From the NCBI GenBank assembly GCA_903826575.1, contig CAIKEU010000047.1:114275-178274 (forward strand): 64,000 bases of DNA. Direction: 5' to 3'. The notes under the pieces are model-generated. The model made no database searches and was not told the DNA's origin. It saw nothing but the letters and a program-made list of their open reading frames with translations. Shown here one piece after another: positions 22,195-33,606 of this stretch. The stretch's first letter is position 1. Each line of letters begins with the position of its first letter. The stretch comes from an uncultured bacterium. GTDB taxonomy: Bacteria; Actinomycetota; Actinomycetes; S36-B12; CAIYMF01. The translations under genes were made by a program, and so were the position numbers.

Positions 22195-23006
22195 TCGAAG
22201 CTCGCCGTGACAGGCGCGTGATCACTCCACCGCTCCGCGTACGTCGGCGCCTTACCTACCTGAACACCAGTTGCCCGGGCAGCTAACCGTTTCGTAGCCA
22301 TGATGTAGTCGATCCGCCAGCCGCCATCGGTATCAAATCCACGACCTCGCCACGACCACCACGTGTATGGACCAGGACCAGGACCACCGTGAAGCCGACC
22401 AAGATCGACGACGCCGAGCTCGTCACGCCAGCGGTCTAGGTAAGCGCGCTCCTGCTCGAGGAATCCTGCCTTGCCGCGGTTACCTTTCCAGTTCTTGATG
22501 TCCTGTTCAGTGTGAGCAACATTGAAGTCACCGCAGACAACGGCCTCACCCTTTTTGCGGGCACTGCGTCGCGCCAATGCGTCGAGCCGCTCATGCATGG
22601 CATCGAGGAACCGATACTTTTGGGCTTGCCGCGGCTCATCGGTCGCTTCACCGGTATGCACATAGGCAGAGATAACCGTCAGGAGTCCGTCATCGGTGGC
22701 GAGATCCACTTCAATCCAGCGCCCATCGTCCGAAAACTCTTCGACCCCCAGCCCAACACGAACGGCCTTGTGTTTCGCCTTAGTCAGAACAGCAACACCA
22801 GACCGGCCCTTGTCCGAGCTTTCAGCATGTGCGATCCGATAAGTCGCCAAGCCTGACCCGGCGAGCGACTCGTCGAGTTGTTCGCGGCTTGCACGAACCT
22901 CTTGAAGGCACACCACGTCGGGAGATGCCGAATCAAGCCAGCCGATGCCCCCGCGGCGCTGCGCGGCACGAACACCGTTTACGTTTGCCGTAACAATCGT
23001 CAGCAC
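22158..23006 (-). CDS. xthA: Exodeoxyribonuclease III
   Basis: 282 aa endonuclease/exonuclease/phosphatase fold. Motifs are in order: TANVNGVRAA, CLQEVRA with the metal Glu, AVLTK, GDFNVAHTEQDIKNWKGN with catalytic Asp and Asn, WRIDYIMA, and SDHAPV with the catalytic Asp-His. It acts as AP endonuclease and 3'-5' exonuclease in base-excision repair. It starts 5 bp after icd, and icd starts 10 bp after mdh, so mdh-icd-xthA is probably one transcript. The 3' end is antisense to the end of glpD. Confidence 0.93.
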   Translation of the reverse strand: MLTIVTANVNGVRAAQRRGGIGWLDSASPDVVCLQEVRASREQLDESLAGSGLATYRIAHAESSDKGRSGVAVLTKAKHKAVRVGLGVEEFSDDGRWIEVDLATDDGLLTVISAYVHTGEATDEPRQAQKYRFLDAMHERLDALARRSARKKGEAVVCGDFNVAHTEQDIKNWKGNRGKAGFLEQERAYLDRWRDELGVVDLGRLHGGPGPGPYTWWSWRGRGFDTDGGWRIDYIMATKRLAARATGVQVGKAPTYAERWSDHAPVTASFDHPSLGLVSRIS

Positions 23007-23011
23007 AGGTG

Positions 23012-24226
23012 TTAGGCCATCGCCGTACGTAGGTTTTGATCAATCGCAGCCAAGAAATCCTCCGTCGTCAGCCACGGTGCATCTGGGCCGATCAACAAAG
23101 CGAGATCCTTCGTCATTTTGCCGCTCTCAACCGTTTCAACGCAGACCCGCTCAAGAGTTTCGGCGAACTGCGTTACCTCAGGCGTGCCGTCCATGCGGCC
23201 ACGAGCTGCCAAACCCTGCGTCCAAGCAAAGATCGACGCAATCGGATTCGTAGACGTTGGCTTGCCCTGCTGGTGTTGACGGTAATGCCGGGTCACGGTG
23301 CCGTGTGCGGCCTCTGCCTCGACGGTCTTGCCATCGGGAGTCATCAACACCGACGTCATCAGCCCGAGTGAGCCGAAGCCTTGAGCGACGGTATCGCTCT
23401 GGACGTCACCGTCGTAGTTCTTACACGCCCAGACGTAGCCGCCCTCCCACTTCAAAGCGGCCGCGACCATATCGTCGATGAGTCGGTGCTCATATGTAAT
23501 GCCCGCAGCAGCGAAATCATCTTTAAACTCTGAGTCAAAGATCTCCGCGAAGATGTCTTTGAACCGGCCGTCATACGCCTTGAGGATCGTGTTTTTCGTG
23601 GACAGGTAAACCGGCAGTCCACGATCTAGCCCGTAACGCATTGAAGCGCGGGCAAAATCGCGGATCGACTCGTCAAGATTGAACATAGCCATCGCCACGC
23701 CACCACCGGGGTAGTCGTAAACGTCAATCTCGATTGGATCACTGCCATCCTCGGGGACGAATGAGACCGACAGTTTGCCCGGACCCGGAACAACGAAATC
23801 AGTAGCGCGGTACTGGTCCCCGAATGCGTGTCGGCCGATGATGATCGGCTTCGTCCAGCCGGGTACAAGCCGCGGAACATTCGAAATCACAATGGGCTCA
23901 CGGAAAATGACGCCACCGAGAATGTTACGAATGGTGCCGTTGGGCGACTTCCACATCTTCTTGAGGCCAAACTCTGCGACGCGAGCTTCGTCCGGCGTGA
24001 TCGTTGCACACTTCACCCCAACACCGTACTGCTTGATCGCATTGGCTGAATCGATCGTGACCTGGTCATCGGTCGCATCACGATTCTCGATCGACAGGTC
24101 GTAGTACTTCAGATCGACATCGAGGTACGGCAGAATCAAGGTGTCCTTGATGTACTGCCAGATGATGCGTGTCATTTCATCGCCATCTAGTTCGACGATC
24201 GGGTTGAGCACCTTGATCTTGGTCAT
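23012..24226 (-). CDS. icd: Isocitrate dehydrogenase (NADP+), dimeric type
   Basis: 404 aa of the eukaryote-like homodimeric subfamily. Diagnostic segments are [15 protein letters not shown] at the N-terminus, the substrate loop [62 protein letters not shown] with the metal Asps, and [17 protein letters not shown] for NADP. It makes 2-oxoglutarate and NADPH in the TCA cycle. It lies 10 bp after mdh on the same strand. Confidence 0.95.
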   Translation of the reverse strand: MTKIKVLNPIVELDGDEMTRIIWQYIKDTLILPYLDVDLKYYDLSIENRDATDDQVTIDSANAIKQYGVGVKCATITPDEARVAEFGLKKMWKSPNGTIRNILGGVIFREPIVISNVPRLVPGWTKPIIIGRHAFGDQYRATDFVVPGPGKLSVSFVPEDGSDPIEIDVYDYPGGGVAMAMFNLDESIRDFARASMRYGLDRGLPVYLSTKNTILKAYDGRFKDIFAEIFDSEFKDDFAAAGITYEHRLIDDMVAAALKWEGGYVWACKNYDGDVQSDTVAQGFGSLGLMTSVLMTPDGKTVEAEAAHGTVTRHYRQHQQGKPTSTNPIASIFAWTQGLAARGRMDGTPEVTQFAETLERVCVETVESGKMTKDLALLIGPDAPWLTTEDFLAAIDQNLRTAMA

Positions 24227-24236
24227 GATGGACTCC

Positions 24237-25292
<1,056 letters not shown>

Positions 25293-25359
25293 CTAGCGGA
25301 GACGCCTGACGAGAAGTATCTCGACATCAAGACATCTAACCAAGAGTATCCGACCAGAC

Positions 25360-25632
25360 CTAATTGTTTGGAGGTGGGACCCAGAGAGAAAGAACAGTCG
25401 TCGCAGTGGCTAGGACAGCCAAAACGATGATGTCTGTCCGCTTAGCTCGTACCGCAAGCCAGCCGGCACCATCTACCGGTAGCAAGATACGCAGGAAAAG
25501 TGCGAGAAAAAGCGCAAATGCAATAACAACGCAGCCTCTGCGGAAGTGGCCGCTCACAACAACGATCAGGCCCAGTGTTACCAAGCCCAAAACGGTGAGA
25601 AGCGGCCACTCGCGACGCAGAAGGCCTGACAT
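25360..25632 (-). CDS. DUF3017 membrane protein
   Basis: 90 aa from the ATG at 25632, 4 bp after the folD stop; a TTG 39 bp upstream would overlap folD and is less likely. Three hydrophobic helices are visible (LLTVLGLVTLGLIVVV, VVIAFALFLALFLRILLP, DIIVLAVLATATTVLSLW), with a conserved Leu-rich patch ending in a Pro-rich tail. The pairing of a DUF3017 protein with folD is a standing feature of actinobacterial genomes. Function is unknown. Confidence 0.78.
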   Translation of the reverse strand: MSGLLRREWPLLTVLGLVTLGLIVVVSGHFRRGCVVIAFALFLALFLRILLPVDGAGWLAVRAKRTDIIVLAVLATATTVLSLWVPPPNN

Positions 25633-25636
25633 GGCC

Positions 25637-26494
25637 CTAGGCCAGTCCGGCTGCGCGCTCCGCTGACTCAACCACGTTCATGATGAGCATCGCACGCGTC
25701 ATCGGGCCAGTTCCGCCTGGCATCGGAGCGATGTGCCCTGCAACCTCGGCACAGGCCGGATCAATGTCGCCGACGAGCCCGGCATCGGTCCGGGTGATGC
25801 CGACATCGAGAACGGCCGCACCTGGCTTAATCATGTCCGGCTTAATCAAATGGGCGACACCGGCGGCGGCAACAATGATGTCTGCCCGGCGGGTGTGCTC
25901 GGTGAGATCGCGCGTGCCCGTGTGGCACAGCGTGACGGTTGCGTTTTCTGACCGGCGGGTCAGCAGGAGCCCAAGCGGACGACCAACGGTGACACCGCGG
26001 CCAACCACAACAACCTCAGCGCCATTGATGTTCACGTCGTAACGACGAAGGAGCTCGACAATGCCACGCGGTGTGCAGGGCAGTGGTGCCGGGATGTTCA
26101 GAACAAGACGTCCAAGGCTCATCGGGTGCAGGCCATCGGCGTCTTTCTCGGGGTCGATCAGCTCGAGAGCGCGGCTCTCGTCAAGCCCTTTCGGCAGTGG
26201 CAGCTGAACGATGTAGCCGGTGCAGTTTGGATCCGCATTCAATGCGGCGATGGCTTCGTCCACCTGCGCCTGGGACGCATCGGCTGGAAGATCGGCGCGC
26301 ACTGAGGCGATGCCCACCTCGGCACAATCGCGGTGCTTGCCCGCAACGTACGAGTGGCTGCCCGGGTCGTCACCGACGAGCACAGTGCCAAGTCCTGGGG
26401 TGATGCCGTGCTCCTTGAGCACAGACACTCGGGTAGCCAATTCGGCCTTGATTGCAGCAGCAGTCGCTTTACCGTCAAGAATAATCGCAGTCAC
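25637..26494 (-). CDS. folD: Bifunctional methylenetetrahydrofolate dehydrogenase / methenyltetrahydrofolate cyclohydrolase
   Basis: 285 aa. The N-terminal catalytic domain contains the YxxxK motif ([14 protein letters not shown]) and [13 protein letters not shown]. The Rossmann half carries [17 protein letters not shown] for NADP and the family C-terminus [18 protein letters not shown]. The usual VGRS is VGRG here, a modest variation. It interconverts methylene-, methenyl- and 10-formyl-tetrahydrofolate, the last being cosubstrate of the PurN and PurH enzymes encoded 2-4 kb away. It precedes DUF3017 by 4 bp. Confidence 0.95.
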   Translation of the reverse strand: MTAIILDGKATAAAIKAELATRVSVLKEHGITPGLGTVLVGDDPGSHSYVAGKHRDCAEVGIASVRADLPADASQAQVDEAIAALNADPNCTGYIVQLPLPKGLDESRALELIDPEKDADGLHPMSLGRLVLNIPAPLPCTPRGIVELLRRYDVNINGAEVVVVGRGVTVGRPLGLLLTRRSENATVTLCHTGTRDLTEHTRRADIIVAAAGVAHLIKPDMIKPGAAVLDVGITRTDAGLVGDIDPACAEVAGHIAPMPGGTGPMTRAMLIMNVVESAERAAGLA

Positions 26495-26538
26495 GCAGCG
26501 GATCCTCTCACGAACCGTCAGCGCAAACGAGCACTAGG

Positions 26539-27546
26539 TCACCGTTTCGTGGCCCGCGGCCGATACGAAGCAACTGCGACGGCGACCAGTGTGAGGAGCA
26601 TGCCGACGATCAGGGTGCTGTCTATGACAGTTCCGGGCGTGGGAATGATCAAATCTAGCGCGAGTGCGCCAACCAGCTGCCCGGCAATGTTCAGCAAACT
26701 GAAGAGCAAAACCCCAAGTGGCGCAACGAAATACGCTGCCGTGACGATGAAGAGCACACCGACTGGGCCGCCGAGCCACACAATGGGCTGATGCCAGGGC
26801 GCCGGTGGCATCGTCCACGCGTGGCCTCCAATGGTGTGTTCGATGACGAGCGCGACCATCAGCGCCGTGAGCCCACAGACAAAGTTCACAAAGGTTGCCA
26901 CCAGCGGATCCTTCGTGGCCACGGCGATCTGCGCATTCACTGCCTGCTGGAAGGACGAGGCAAGTCCGGCGGCAACCGTCACCACAAGTGCCCACACAGC
27001 AAGGTTGCCTCCCGAGAACCGCCCCGATACTGCCAAAGCCACAGCTACGGTCGTCCCGACGGCACCTGCAATCCGCGGACCCGTAACCGCCCGCTTACCG
27101 CCGGGCGCCAGGCCCATTCGATCGACCACAAGGGACGATCCGGTCATGCCAGCAACCAGGGCCACAGTGAACAGGGCAACTCCAAGTAGCGGGACCGTCA
27201 ACGTCTGACTCGCTACGACACAAGCTCCGCCAAGCCCACCGAGAAACTGCCACCATCGAAGCCGCCCGGAGCGATAGGCGCTCGGCAACTCATGGGACAG
27301 ATGCTGGCGGCTTGAGGGCCGACAAACGATAATCACGCTCAACAGTGTGAGCCCGACGATGAACGAGATCACCGCGGCGAAGATTCCATCGCCGAGGAGA
27401 TGCCCAAACTCGCCGTTGATTCGACTTTGAACGGCGATAACTCCACCAACACCGAGTGCGGCCACCATCGCGATCGGATGTGCAGGTGCGTGGACGTTGC
27501 CGCTCTCGGTCACGGTTGCGCTGCCTTTCAAATCATTGGTAAACAA
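26539..27546 (-). CDS. DMT superfamily transporter (DUF606/YdcZ-like, two repeats)
   Basis: 335 aa with about ten hydrophobic helices arranged as two homologous halves. The first begins near AMVAALGVGGVIAVQSRINGEFGHLL, the second near AAGLASSFQQAVNAQIAVATKDPLVATFVNF; both show the Q-x-x-(I/V)N motif that defines DUF606 proteins. Substrate is unknown. The annotated ATG gives a 26-residue polar leader before the first helix; a start at the later Met (MVAALGVGG) is possible. It lies 44 bp before folD and 80 bp after purH. Confidence 0.75.
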   Translation of the reverse strand: MFTNDLKGSATVTESGNVHAPAHPIAMVAALGVGGVIAVQSRINGEFGHLLGDGIFAAVISFIVGLTLLSVIIVCRPSSRQHLSHELPSAYRSGRLRWWQFLGGLGGACVVASQTLTVPLLGVALFTVALVAGMTGSSLVVDRMGLAPGGKRAVTGPRIAGAVGTTVAVALAVSGRFSGGNLAVWALVVTVAAGLASSFQQAVNAQIAVATKDPLVATFVNFVCGLTALMVALVIEHTIGGHAWTMPPAPWHQPIVWLGGPVGVLFIVTAAYFVAPLGVLLFSLLNIAGQLVGALALDLIIPTPGTVIDSTLIVGMLLTLVAVAVASYRPRATKR

Positions 27547-27626
27547 CTGTTTCCAATTGCACAGGTGAGTGGACTGACGACGTCACGGCCGGCACGTGCA
27601 ACGCCAGCGCTGTCAGAACCCTGGGG

Positions 27627-29192
27627 TTAATGGAAAAAGTGCCGCGTATCAGTGAAATACATCGTGATCCCGGCTGCTACGGCCGCCGCGATCACTTCCT
27701 CGTCGCGAACAGATCCGCCTGGCTGCACAACAGCCTTAACCCCAGCAGCAAGTAACACTTCGAGTCCATCCGGAAATGGGAAGAACGCGTCGGATGCGGC
27801 CACCGCGTCGCGGCTTCTACCATCACCTGCCCGCGTCACCGCGAGTCGTGCGGAATCCACGCGGTTGACCTGGCCCATCCCGACGCCGACGGCTGCACCA
27901 TGTTTGGCTAACAAGATGGCATTTGATTTCACAGATCTCACGGCCCTCCATGCAAACTGCAGATCCTGCATGGTTTGCGCATCCGCCGGCGTGCCGCAGA
28001 CAAGCTTCCATTGCGACGGATCATCACCTGATGCGTCCAGTTTGTCTGTCGACTGCAGCAGCAATCCGCCGCTGATCGGACGGATCTCAATCCCTCCATT
28101 TGCTCGGACATCATTGGCAATGAGAAGTCGGAGATTGGACTTCTGCGTAAGTAGCGCCTTGGCGTCTTCGTCGAAGTCAGGGGCAACAACGACCTCTGTG
28201 AAAATGTCGGCCACCTGCTCAGCCATCGCCAAAGTCACCGGACGATTGGCCGCGATGACTCCACCGAACGCCGACACCGGATCGGTGTCATTGGCCTTGC
28301 GGTGCGCTTCGGCAATGTCACTTCCGATCGCGATTCCACACGGGTTGGCATGCTTGATGATGGCAACAGCCGGTTCGAGGTGGTCGTATGCAGCACGGCG
28401 GGCGGCATCTGCGTCGACGAAGTTGTTGTACGACATTTGCTTGCCGTGGATCTGCTCAGCCTGGGCTAAGCCAGGATTCGGGGTGTTGTTCGTGATGTAG
28501 AGCGCCGCTCGCTGGTGTGGGTTTTCCCCATATCGGAGGACTTCCGCGCGTTCCCACGTCGCACCCAGCCACGCCGGAAATCCGGTGCCCTGATCACTGG
28601 GGGCAACAACATTGCCCAGATACGAAGCAACGGCCACATCATAATTTGCCGTGTGAATAAAGGCATCTGCGGCTAACGACTGCCGCTGCGCGAGGGTGAA
28701 TCCCCCGCCATTCAATGCCGCGAGAATGTCGGGGTAGCGCGACGGGGATGTCACGACAGCAACGCTCGGGTGGTTCTTCGCGGCCCCGCGAACCATTGAC
28801 GGACCACCGATATCGATTTGTTCGATGCACTCGTCTTGGGTCGCACCTGACGCAACGGTTGAAACGAATGGGTACAGATTGACTACCACCAGCTCAAATG
28901 GCGCGATGCCCATCTCGTCAAGCTGCCGTTGGTGATCGTCGAGGCGCATGTCCGCAAGGATCCCCGCGTGGACGCGCGGATGAAGAGTCTTCACCCGGCC
29001 GTCAAGACACTCGGGAAAATTGGTGAGGTCCGAAACCTGCGTAACTGGAATTCCGAGACTGGCAATACGTGACGCGGTCGACCCGGTAGAAACGATTTCG
29101 ACCCCAGCCGCATGCAGGCCCTGCGCCAATTCGTCTAACCCTGTTTTGTCATATACCGAGACCAGCGCCCGGCGAATAACACGAGTGGTCAC
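27627..29192 (-). CDS. purH: Bifunctional AICAR formyltransferase / IMP cyclohydrolase
   Basis: 521 aa. The N-terminal IMP cyclohydrolase domain (about 1-195) starts with [20 protein letters not shown] and holds GGRVKTLHP in the form [16 protein letters not shown]. The C-terminal formyltransferase domain contains [17 protein letters not shown] and the catalytic Lys-His of [10 protein letters not shown]. Together they perform the last two steps of IMP synthesis using 10-formyl-THF. The start overlaps the purN stop by 4 bp. IMP made here feeds the guaB/guaA and add/punA genes in this window. Confidence 0.96.
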   Translation of the reverse strand: MTTRVIRRALVSVYDKTGLDELAQGLHAAGVEIVSTGSTASRIASLGIPVTQVSDLTNFPECLDGRVKTLHPRVHAGILADMRLDDHQRQLDEMGIAPFELVVVNLYPFVSTVASGATQDECIEQIDIGGPSMVRGAAKNHPSVAVVTSPSRYPDILAALNGGGFTLAQRQSLAADAFIHTANYDVAVASYLGNVVAPSDQGTGFPAWLGATWERAEVLRYGENPHQRAALYITNNTPNPGLAQAEQIHGKQMSYNNFVDADAARRAAYDHLEPAVAIIKHANPCGIAIGSDIAEAHRKANDTDPVSAFGGVIAANRPVTLAMAEQVADIFTEVVVAPDFDEDAKALLTQKSNLRLLIANDVRANGGIEIRPISGGLLLQSTDKLDASGDDPSQWKLVCGTPADAQTMQDLQFAWRAVRSVKSNAILLAKHGAAVGVGMGQVNRVDSARLAVTRAGDGRSRDAVAASDAFFPFPDGLEVLLAAGVKAVVQPGGSVRDEEVIAAAVAAGITMYFTDTRHFFH

Positions 29193-29815
29193 GGTATGTA
29201 CGCCCTTCGTCCGTCAACAACGCAACCGCGGGATGCGATCGCAGCGATAGTTCCCACGGCTAGTGAACGCTCTGCCATTTTAATGCGCTCGTGCAGGCTC
29301 GACTCATCGTCCGAAGCATCAACGTGAACAGGCGATTGAGCGATGATCGGCCCAGTATCGACACCTTCGTCGATCAGGTGCATCGTGCAACCCGTAACGC
29401 GTACTCCGTATCCCAGAGCATCGCGAACAGCGTGGGCACCGGGAAAGGATGGGAGCAAAGCCGGGTGGGTGTTGATGATTCGACCGGCGTATTTCGTTAG
29501 CGTCGCCGACCCCAAAATGCGCATGAACCCCGCGCAGAAAATCCAATCGGGATTCCATTGGTCAATTGCCGACGTAAGCGCTTGATCCCAGTCCGAGCGC
29601 GTTGCGTAATCGCTCACGGGTACGACGAAAGTCGGCACTCCGACCTGGGCTGCTCGATCAAGTGCCATCGCATCGTCGACATCTGCACCCACCGCAACAA
29701 TTTGCGCCGGAAAACCAGGATCGGCTGCCGCATTCAGAAGGGATTGCAAAAGGGTGCCGGTACCCGAGGCTAAAACAACGAAGCGGGTGCGCTGGTCGCC
29801 ATGCGGGTTGTCCAC
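29189..29815 (-). CDS. purN: Phosphoribosylglycinamide formyltransferase
   Basis: 208 aa. The phosphate loop reads [13 protein letters not shown], close to the actinobacterial form of the family. The catalytic centre is intact: Asn-His of [16 protein letters not shown] and the Asp of [12 protein letters not shown]. It transfers the formyl group of 10-formyl-THF to GAR, the third step of purine synthesis. It overlaps purH by 4 bp and follows the PerM-like gene by 36 bp, the same perM-purN-purH order I recall from Mycobacterium tuberculosis. Confidence 0.95.
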   Translation of the reverse strand: MDNPHGDQRTRFVVLASGTGTLLQSLLNAAADPGFPAQIVAVGADVDDAMALDRAAQVGVPTFVVPVSDYATRSDWDQALTSAIDQWNPDWIFCAGFMRILGSATLTKYAGRIINTHPALLPSFPGAHAVRDALGYGVRVTGCTMHLIDEGVDTGPIIAQSPVHVDASDDESSLHERIKMAERSLAVGTIAAIASRGCVVDGRRAYIP

Positions 29816-29851
29816 TGATGCCCTTTCGCCGAAAACGGTGTCGGGACGATC

Positions 29852-31090
29852 CTAGGGTGTTACGGCATCGGCCGTATCCCGCGCCCGAAGCGCGGGCACA
29901 ATGAAGGTAATCAGCGTGTACGCAGTCGCACCACAGGCAGTCAGGGCGAACACCGCCAACGCGGTCAGCAGCGCTTTAGGGCCGAGATAACTCAACCGCT
30001 CTGCACCAAGGCTGCCAGCGCTCAGCCAAGCGGAACCGAGAACCCCAAATGCGACGACAGCCGACGCCGACAGTAGGCAGAGGATTCCATCACGTAACTC
30101 GAAAGTGAATCGTTTGTGCAACACGATGGCGCCAACCGCACCGGCAAGAGCCGGCAACACCACAAGCAGTGGGGCGAAGCGACCCGGATCAGCCGGAATC
30201 GCTGCGAGTACCGGAATCGACGGTAGTAGTCCACCACTGACAGAGAACACGCTGGCTGTTGCGCCGCCACCGATCACAACCCCGACGCCACTTATGTAAC
30301 CAAGAACCCACACGAGAAAATTCGGCAGATAGACGCAGGACAAAACAAAGATGCCAAGGACGTCGGTCACGCCAGTACCAAGTGCTCGGCTTAGCCCGAT
30401 GACACCTGACCAGTTCATAACGATTGCAACAGCGCCTATGGCTGCGCAGATGGCGGTGAGCGCCAACGCCATCGCGGCGGCGGCGATCAGGACGGGTCGC
30501 ACGTCGTCAGGAACGTAGGTCCATACCTGCCGCCAGCCACCCTTCGCGGCAAGGATCCCCAGCGCTAATCCAGATGATCCGATCAGCGCCGACCAGAACA
30601 CCGTCATGGCCGTGGACACGTGGGCTGCCCCATTGAGATCGCACAGTTGACTGACACCGAAGGCAATCAGGACATACGCAGTGGTACCGGCCACGACCAA
30701 AAGGGTGTGATCGACCCACCCTTGGACAGACGTGATCCGCGCTGCCCATCGACCGGCGATGCGCAACAGGCTTAGCGGGATTATCAAAAGCGCGACGGGG
30801 AGCAGCGTGATGGTCGCACCATCTACCGAGATTCCGGCGTGGTGGCTTGCACACCACACAAGCCCTGCCGATTCGATGGGCACCGAGAGCCCGTCCCCGG
30901 CGCGTGGGTTCAAGACCCACCCAATCGTTACGAAAACTCCGATGCCCGCAAGCCCACAAATCGCCGCCCACGCCGCCGCGCTCACCGCTGCTACGGGAAT
31001 CGCGGCCATAATCGGCTCGTTGTGACGCGGCTTACGCTCGGCCCGCGAGGGTTCCCCTTTGGCCGGCGGCCGATCAATGGTGGACGTCAC
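29852..31090 (-). CDS. PerM/DUF6350 family integral membrane protein
   Basis: 412 aa from a GTG at 31090; starts at 31117 or at the ATG 31009 (MAAIPVAAV) are also possible, and the first helix begins just after the latter. About ten hydrophobic segments are spread along the protein, with short polar loops and a C-terminal AVFALTACGATAYTLITFIVP. Position directly upstream of purN and this topology match the family called PerM in Mycobacterium, implicated there in division under stress. No catalytic motif is visible, so the role here is inferred from synteny. Confidence 0.72.
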   Translation of the reverse strand: MTSTIDRPPAKGEPSRAERKPRHNEPIMAAIPVAAVSAAAWAAICGLAGIGVFVTIGWVLNPRAGDGLSVPIESAGLVWCASHHAGISVDGATITLLPVALLIIPLSLLRIAGRWAARITSVQGWVDHTLLVVAGTTAYVLIAFGVSQLCDLNGAAHVSTAMTVFWSALIGSSGLALGILAAKGGWRQVWTYVPDDVRPVLIAAAAMALALTAICAAIGAVAIVMNWSGVIGLSRALGTGVTDVLGIFVLSCVYLPNFLVWVLGYISGVGVVIGGGATASVFSVSGGLLPSIPVLAAIPADPGRFAPLLVVLPALAGAVGAIVLHKRFTFELRDGILCLLSASAVVAFGVLGSAWLSAGSLGAERLSYLGPKALLTALAVFALTACGATAYTLITFIVPALRARDTADAVTP

Positions 31091-31239
31091 CTGACGATGG
31101 TCGCATCGAATCACCACATCACGAGGGCAGCGACACGGCCGAACTCGGCCAACGTGGATAGGACAGGGAAAGACACTGTCTCGCTACGTGAGTAGGGTCG
31201 AATGATCGGTGTGTTCACCGCAGGCAGATTGGACTTCTC

Positions 31240-32709
31240 ATGAACGAGTCAGACGGCGTGCCAGATTCGTCCACGGGAAGCCCAGATTCGATGACAGACG
31301 CAGGCCGAGTGAGCCGACCGATCCCGCATCCGTCTCGGTCCGAACGGGCGGCAGCCGGTAAGGCCGTGCGAAAGACACGTCCGCTGACGGGGCTCGCTGA
31401 CCTATCCACCGACGACCGTCCGAACGCACTTGACCTGCTACACAGCCAAGACGCATCGAGAGTGCCAGAGCTCGTGCCGATTCGCTACGGCCGCATGTCC
31501 GTGTCCGCATTTACGTTCTTTCGTGGTGGCGCGTTGGTGATGGCCTCGGATCTTGCGGCGAACGCTAATAGCGGACTGCGCGTGCAACTGTGCGGCGATG
31601 CTCACATCAACAATTTCGGTATTTACGCTTCACCGGAGCGACGACTTGTCTTTGACATCAATGACTTTGACGAAACCCACTTCGGACCGTTCGAATGGGA
31701 TGTCAAACGGATGGCAGCCAGTGTCGCTATCGCTGCTCAGATAAATGGGTTCACCAAGAAGCAAACGCGCGAAGCTGTTCGTACAAGTGCGCAGGGTTAT
31801 CGCGAGGCCATGCGAAACCTCGCTGCCAATGGAAACTTGGCCATTTGGTATTCACATCTGGATGCCGAAGAAATCATCAACACCGTCCGTCGCGCCCTTG
31901 ATAACCGACGCATGACGTCCACCTCAGCAATGCTTGATAAGGCCCGTGTACGCGACAGCAATCAGGCGGTCTCAAAACTCGCAGAGTTAGTTGACGGTGA
32001 GCTTCGATTTGTAAGCCAGCCACCGCTAATTATTCCCATCGAGGAATTCCTCACCAGCGGCGAAATTGAGGAAACGTACTCGTACATTCGCACAATGGTT
32101 CGTGGCTATCGAAGCACCTTGCAATGGGATCGTCGCCATCTACTCGAGCAGTTTCGACTGGTGCACATGGCTCGCAAAGTAGTGGGAGTCGGCAGCGTCG
32201 GGACTCGATCCTGGCTCTTGCTCTTCGAAGGCGTCGACGGAAGCGATCCGCTCGTACTCCAAGCCAAGGAAGCCCAAGCCTCGGTGCTCGAAAGATTCGC
32301 AGGTAAGAGCCGCTTTAAACATCAAGGGCAGCGAGTCGTCAACGGCCAACAGTTCATGCAAGCCACAAGTGACATTTTTCTTGGCTGGCAATCGTCCCGC
32401 GCACTGGACGAACGCGAACATGACTTCTACATCCGACAGCTGCGAGACGGTAAAGGATCGATTGATCCCGTCGGTATGCTTCCCGACGGGTTAGCACTTT
32501 ACGGACGAATCTGCGGTGAAACCTTGGCTCGAGCACATGCTCGGTCGGGCGACCGAGTCGCCATAGCTTCGTATCTTGGTGCTCGAACAAGATTCGAGGA
32601 CGCCATCACCGAATACGCACTCGCTTACGCGGAATTAAACAACAAGGATTACGGCACCCTCACCGCAGCAATTGCGGATCGGAAGATCACCGCCGTCAAG
32701 GATCTTTAG
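31240..32709 (+). CDS. DUF2252 domain protein
   Basis: 489 aa. The family signature is clear: MSVSAFTFFRGGALVMASDLA, CGDAHINNFGIYASPERRLVFDINDFDE and FEWDVKRMAASVAIAA. The HINNFG and DFDE clusters resemble the catalytic and metal-binding loops of aminoglycoside-phosphotransferase-like kinases, so a kinase-related fold is likely, but no substrate is known. An N-terminal 40 residues are polar and probably disordered. It is transcribed alone, divergent from perM (over 100 bp) and convergent with sucD, six bases away. Confidence 0.82.
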   Translation: MNESDGVPDSSTGSPDSMTDAGRVSRPIPHPSRSERAAAGKAVRKTRPLTGLADLSTDDRPNALDLLHSQDASRVPELVPIRYGRMSVSAFTFFRGGALVMASDLAANANSGLRVQLCGDAHINNFGIYASPERRLVFDINDFDETHFGPFEWDVKRMAASVAIAAQINGFTKKQTREAVRTSAQGYREAMRNLAANGNLAIWYSHLDAEEIINTVRRALDNRRMTSTSAMLDKARVRDSNQAVSKLAELVDGELRFVSQPPLIIPIEEFLTSGEIEETYSYIRTMVRGYRSTLQWDRRHLLEQFRLVHMARKVVGVGSVGTRSWLLLFEGVDGSDPLVLQAKEAQASVLERFAGKSRFKHQGQRVVNGQQFMQATSDIFLGWQSSRALDEREHDFYIRQLRDGKGSIDPVGMLPDGLALYGRICGETLARAHARSGDRVAIASYLGARTRFEDAITEYALAYAELNNKDYGTLTAAIADRKITAVKDL

Positions 32710-32715
32710 ACGATC

Positions 32716-33606
32716 TCAGCGACCGCTGATGATTTCGCGCATCAACCGGGCAGTTTCACTCGGGGTCTTGCCAACCCGAACACCAACAGCTTCCAACGCT
32801 TCCTGCTTGGCCGCAGCAGTGCCTGATGAACCCGAGACGATGGCACCAGCGTGACCCATAGTCTTACCCTCAGGGGCGGTGAACCCAGCAACGTAACCGA
32901 CGACTGGCTTGGTGACGTTTTCTCTTATGAATGCCGCTGCTCGCTCTTCAGCATCGCCACCGATTTCACCGATCATGACGATCGCATCGGTTTCGGGATC
33001 GGCTTCGAACGCTTCTAGGCAGTCAATGTGGGTGGTACCGATGATCGGATCGCCACCGATACCCACGCAGGTCGAAAAGCCAAGATCGCGAAGCTCGTAC
33101 ATCATCTGGTACGTGAGGGTTCCTGACTTACTTACCAAGCCAATTCGGCCAGCCTGCGAGATGTTTCCGGGGATGATTCCCGCATTCGATTTACCTGGGC
33201 TGATGATGCCGGGGCAGTTTGGGCCGACGAGTCGCGTCGTACGGCTCTGCTGGGCGTAGGCGAAGAAATCCGCCGTGTCGTGAACGGGCACACCTTCGGT
33301 GATGACGATGACGAGCGGGACTGCCGCGTCAACTGCTTCGTAGACTGCACCCTTGGTGAACTTCGGCGGGACAAAGACAACCGAAACATCGGCGCCCGTC
33401 CCTGCCACTGCGTCACCAACACTGTTGAAGACGGGGATGATTTTCCCGTCAGCATCGACAGTCTGACCGCCCTTGCCGGGGGTTACACCGGCGACGATGT
33501 TCGTACCCGACGCGAGCATGCGACGCGCATGCTTTCCACCCTCGGATCCCGTGATGCCCTGAACTAAGATCTTGGAATTTTCATTTATGAAGATGGCCAT
33601 CGTCAT
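32716..33606 (-). CDS. sucD: Succinate--CoA ligase (ADP-forming) alpha subunit
   Basis: 296 aa. The CoA-binding loop is [16 protein letters not shown], with [11 protein letters not shown] and [11 protein letters not shown] following. The phosphorylated His lies in [16 protein letters not shown]. Start ATG overlaps the sucC stop (ATGA, 4 bp); a second ATG two codons later is possible. With SucC it converts succinyl-CoA to succinate, conserving energy as a nucleoside triphosphate, and so takes the product of the mutase route. Converges with the DUF2252 gene with almost no gap. Confidence 0.95.
   Translation of the reverse strand: MTMAIFINENSKILVQGITGSEGGKHARRMLASGTNIVAGVTPGKGGQTVDADGKIIPVFNSVGDAVAGTGADVSVVFVPPKFTKGAVYEAVDAAVPLVIVITEGVPVHDTADFFAYAQQSRTTRLVGPNCPGIISPGKSNAGIIPGNISQAGRIGLVSKSGTLTYQMMYELRDLGFSTCVGIGGDPIIGTTHIDCLEAFEADPETDAIVMIGEIGGDAEERAAAFIRENVTKPVVGYVAGFTAPEGKTMGHAGAIVSGSSGTAAAKQEALEAVGVRVGKTPSETARLMREIISGR

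Noticed and set aside
27652..28500. 282-codon plus-strand frame across purH
   Set aside because: Antisense to purH with no homology or start signal; typical high-GC shadow frame.
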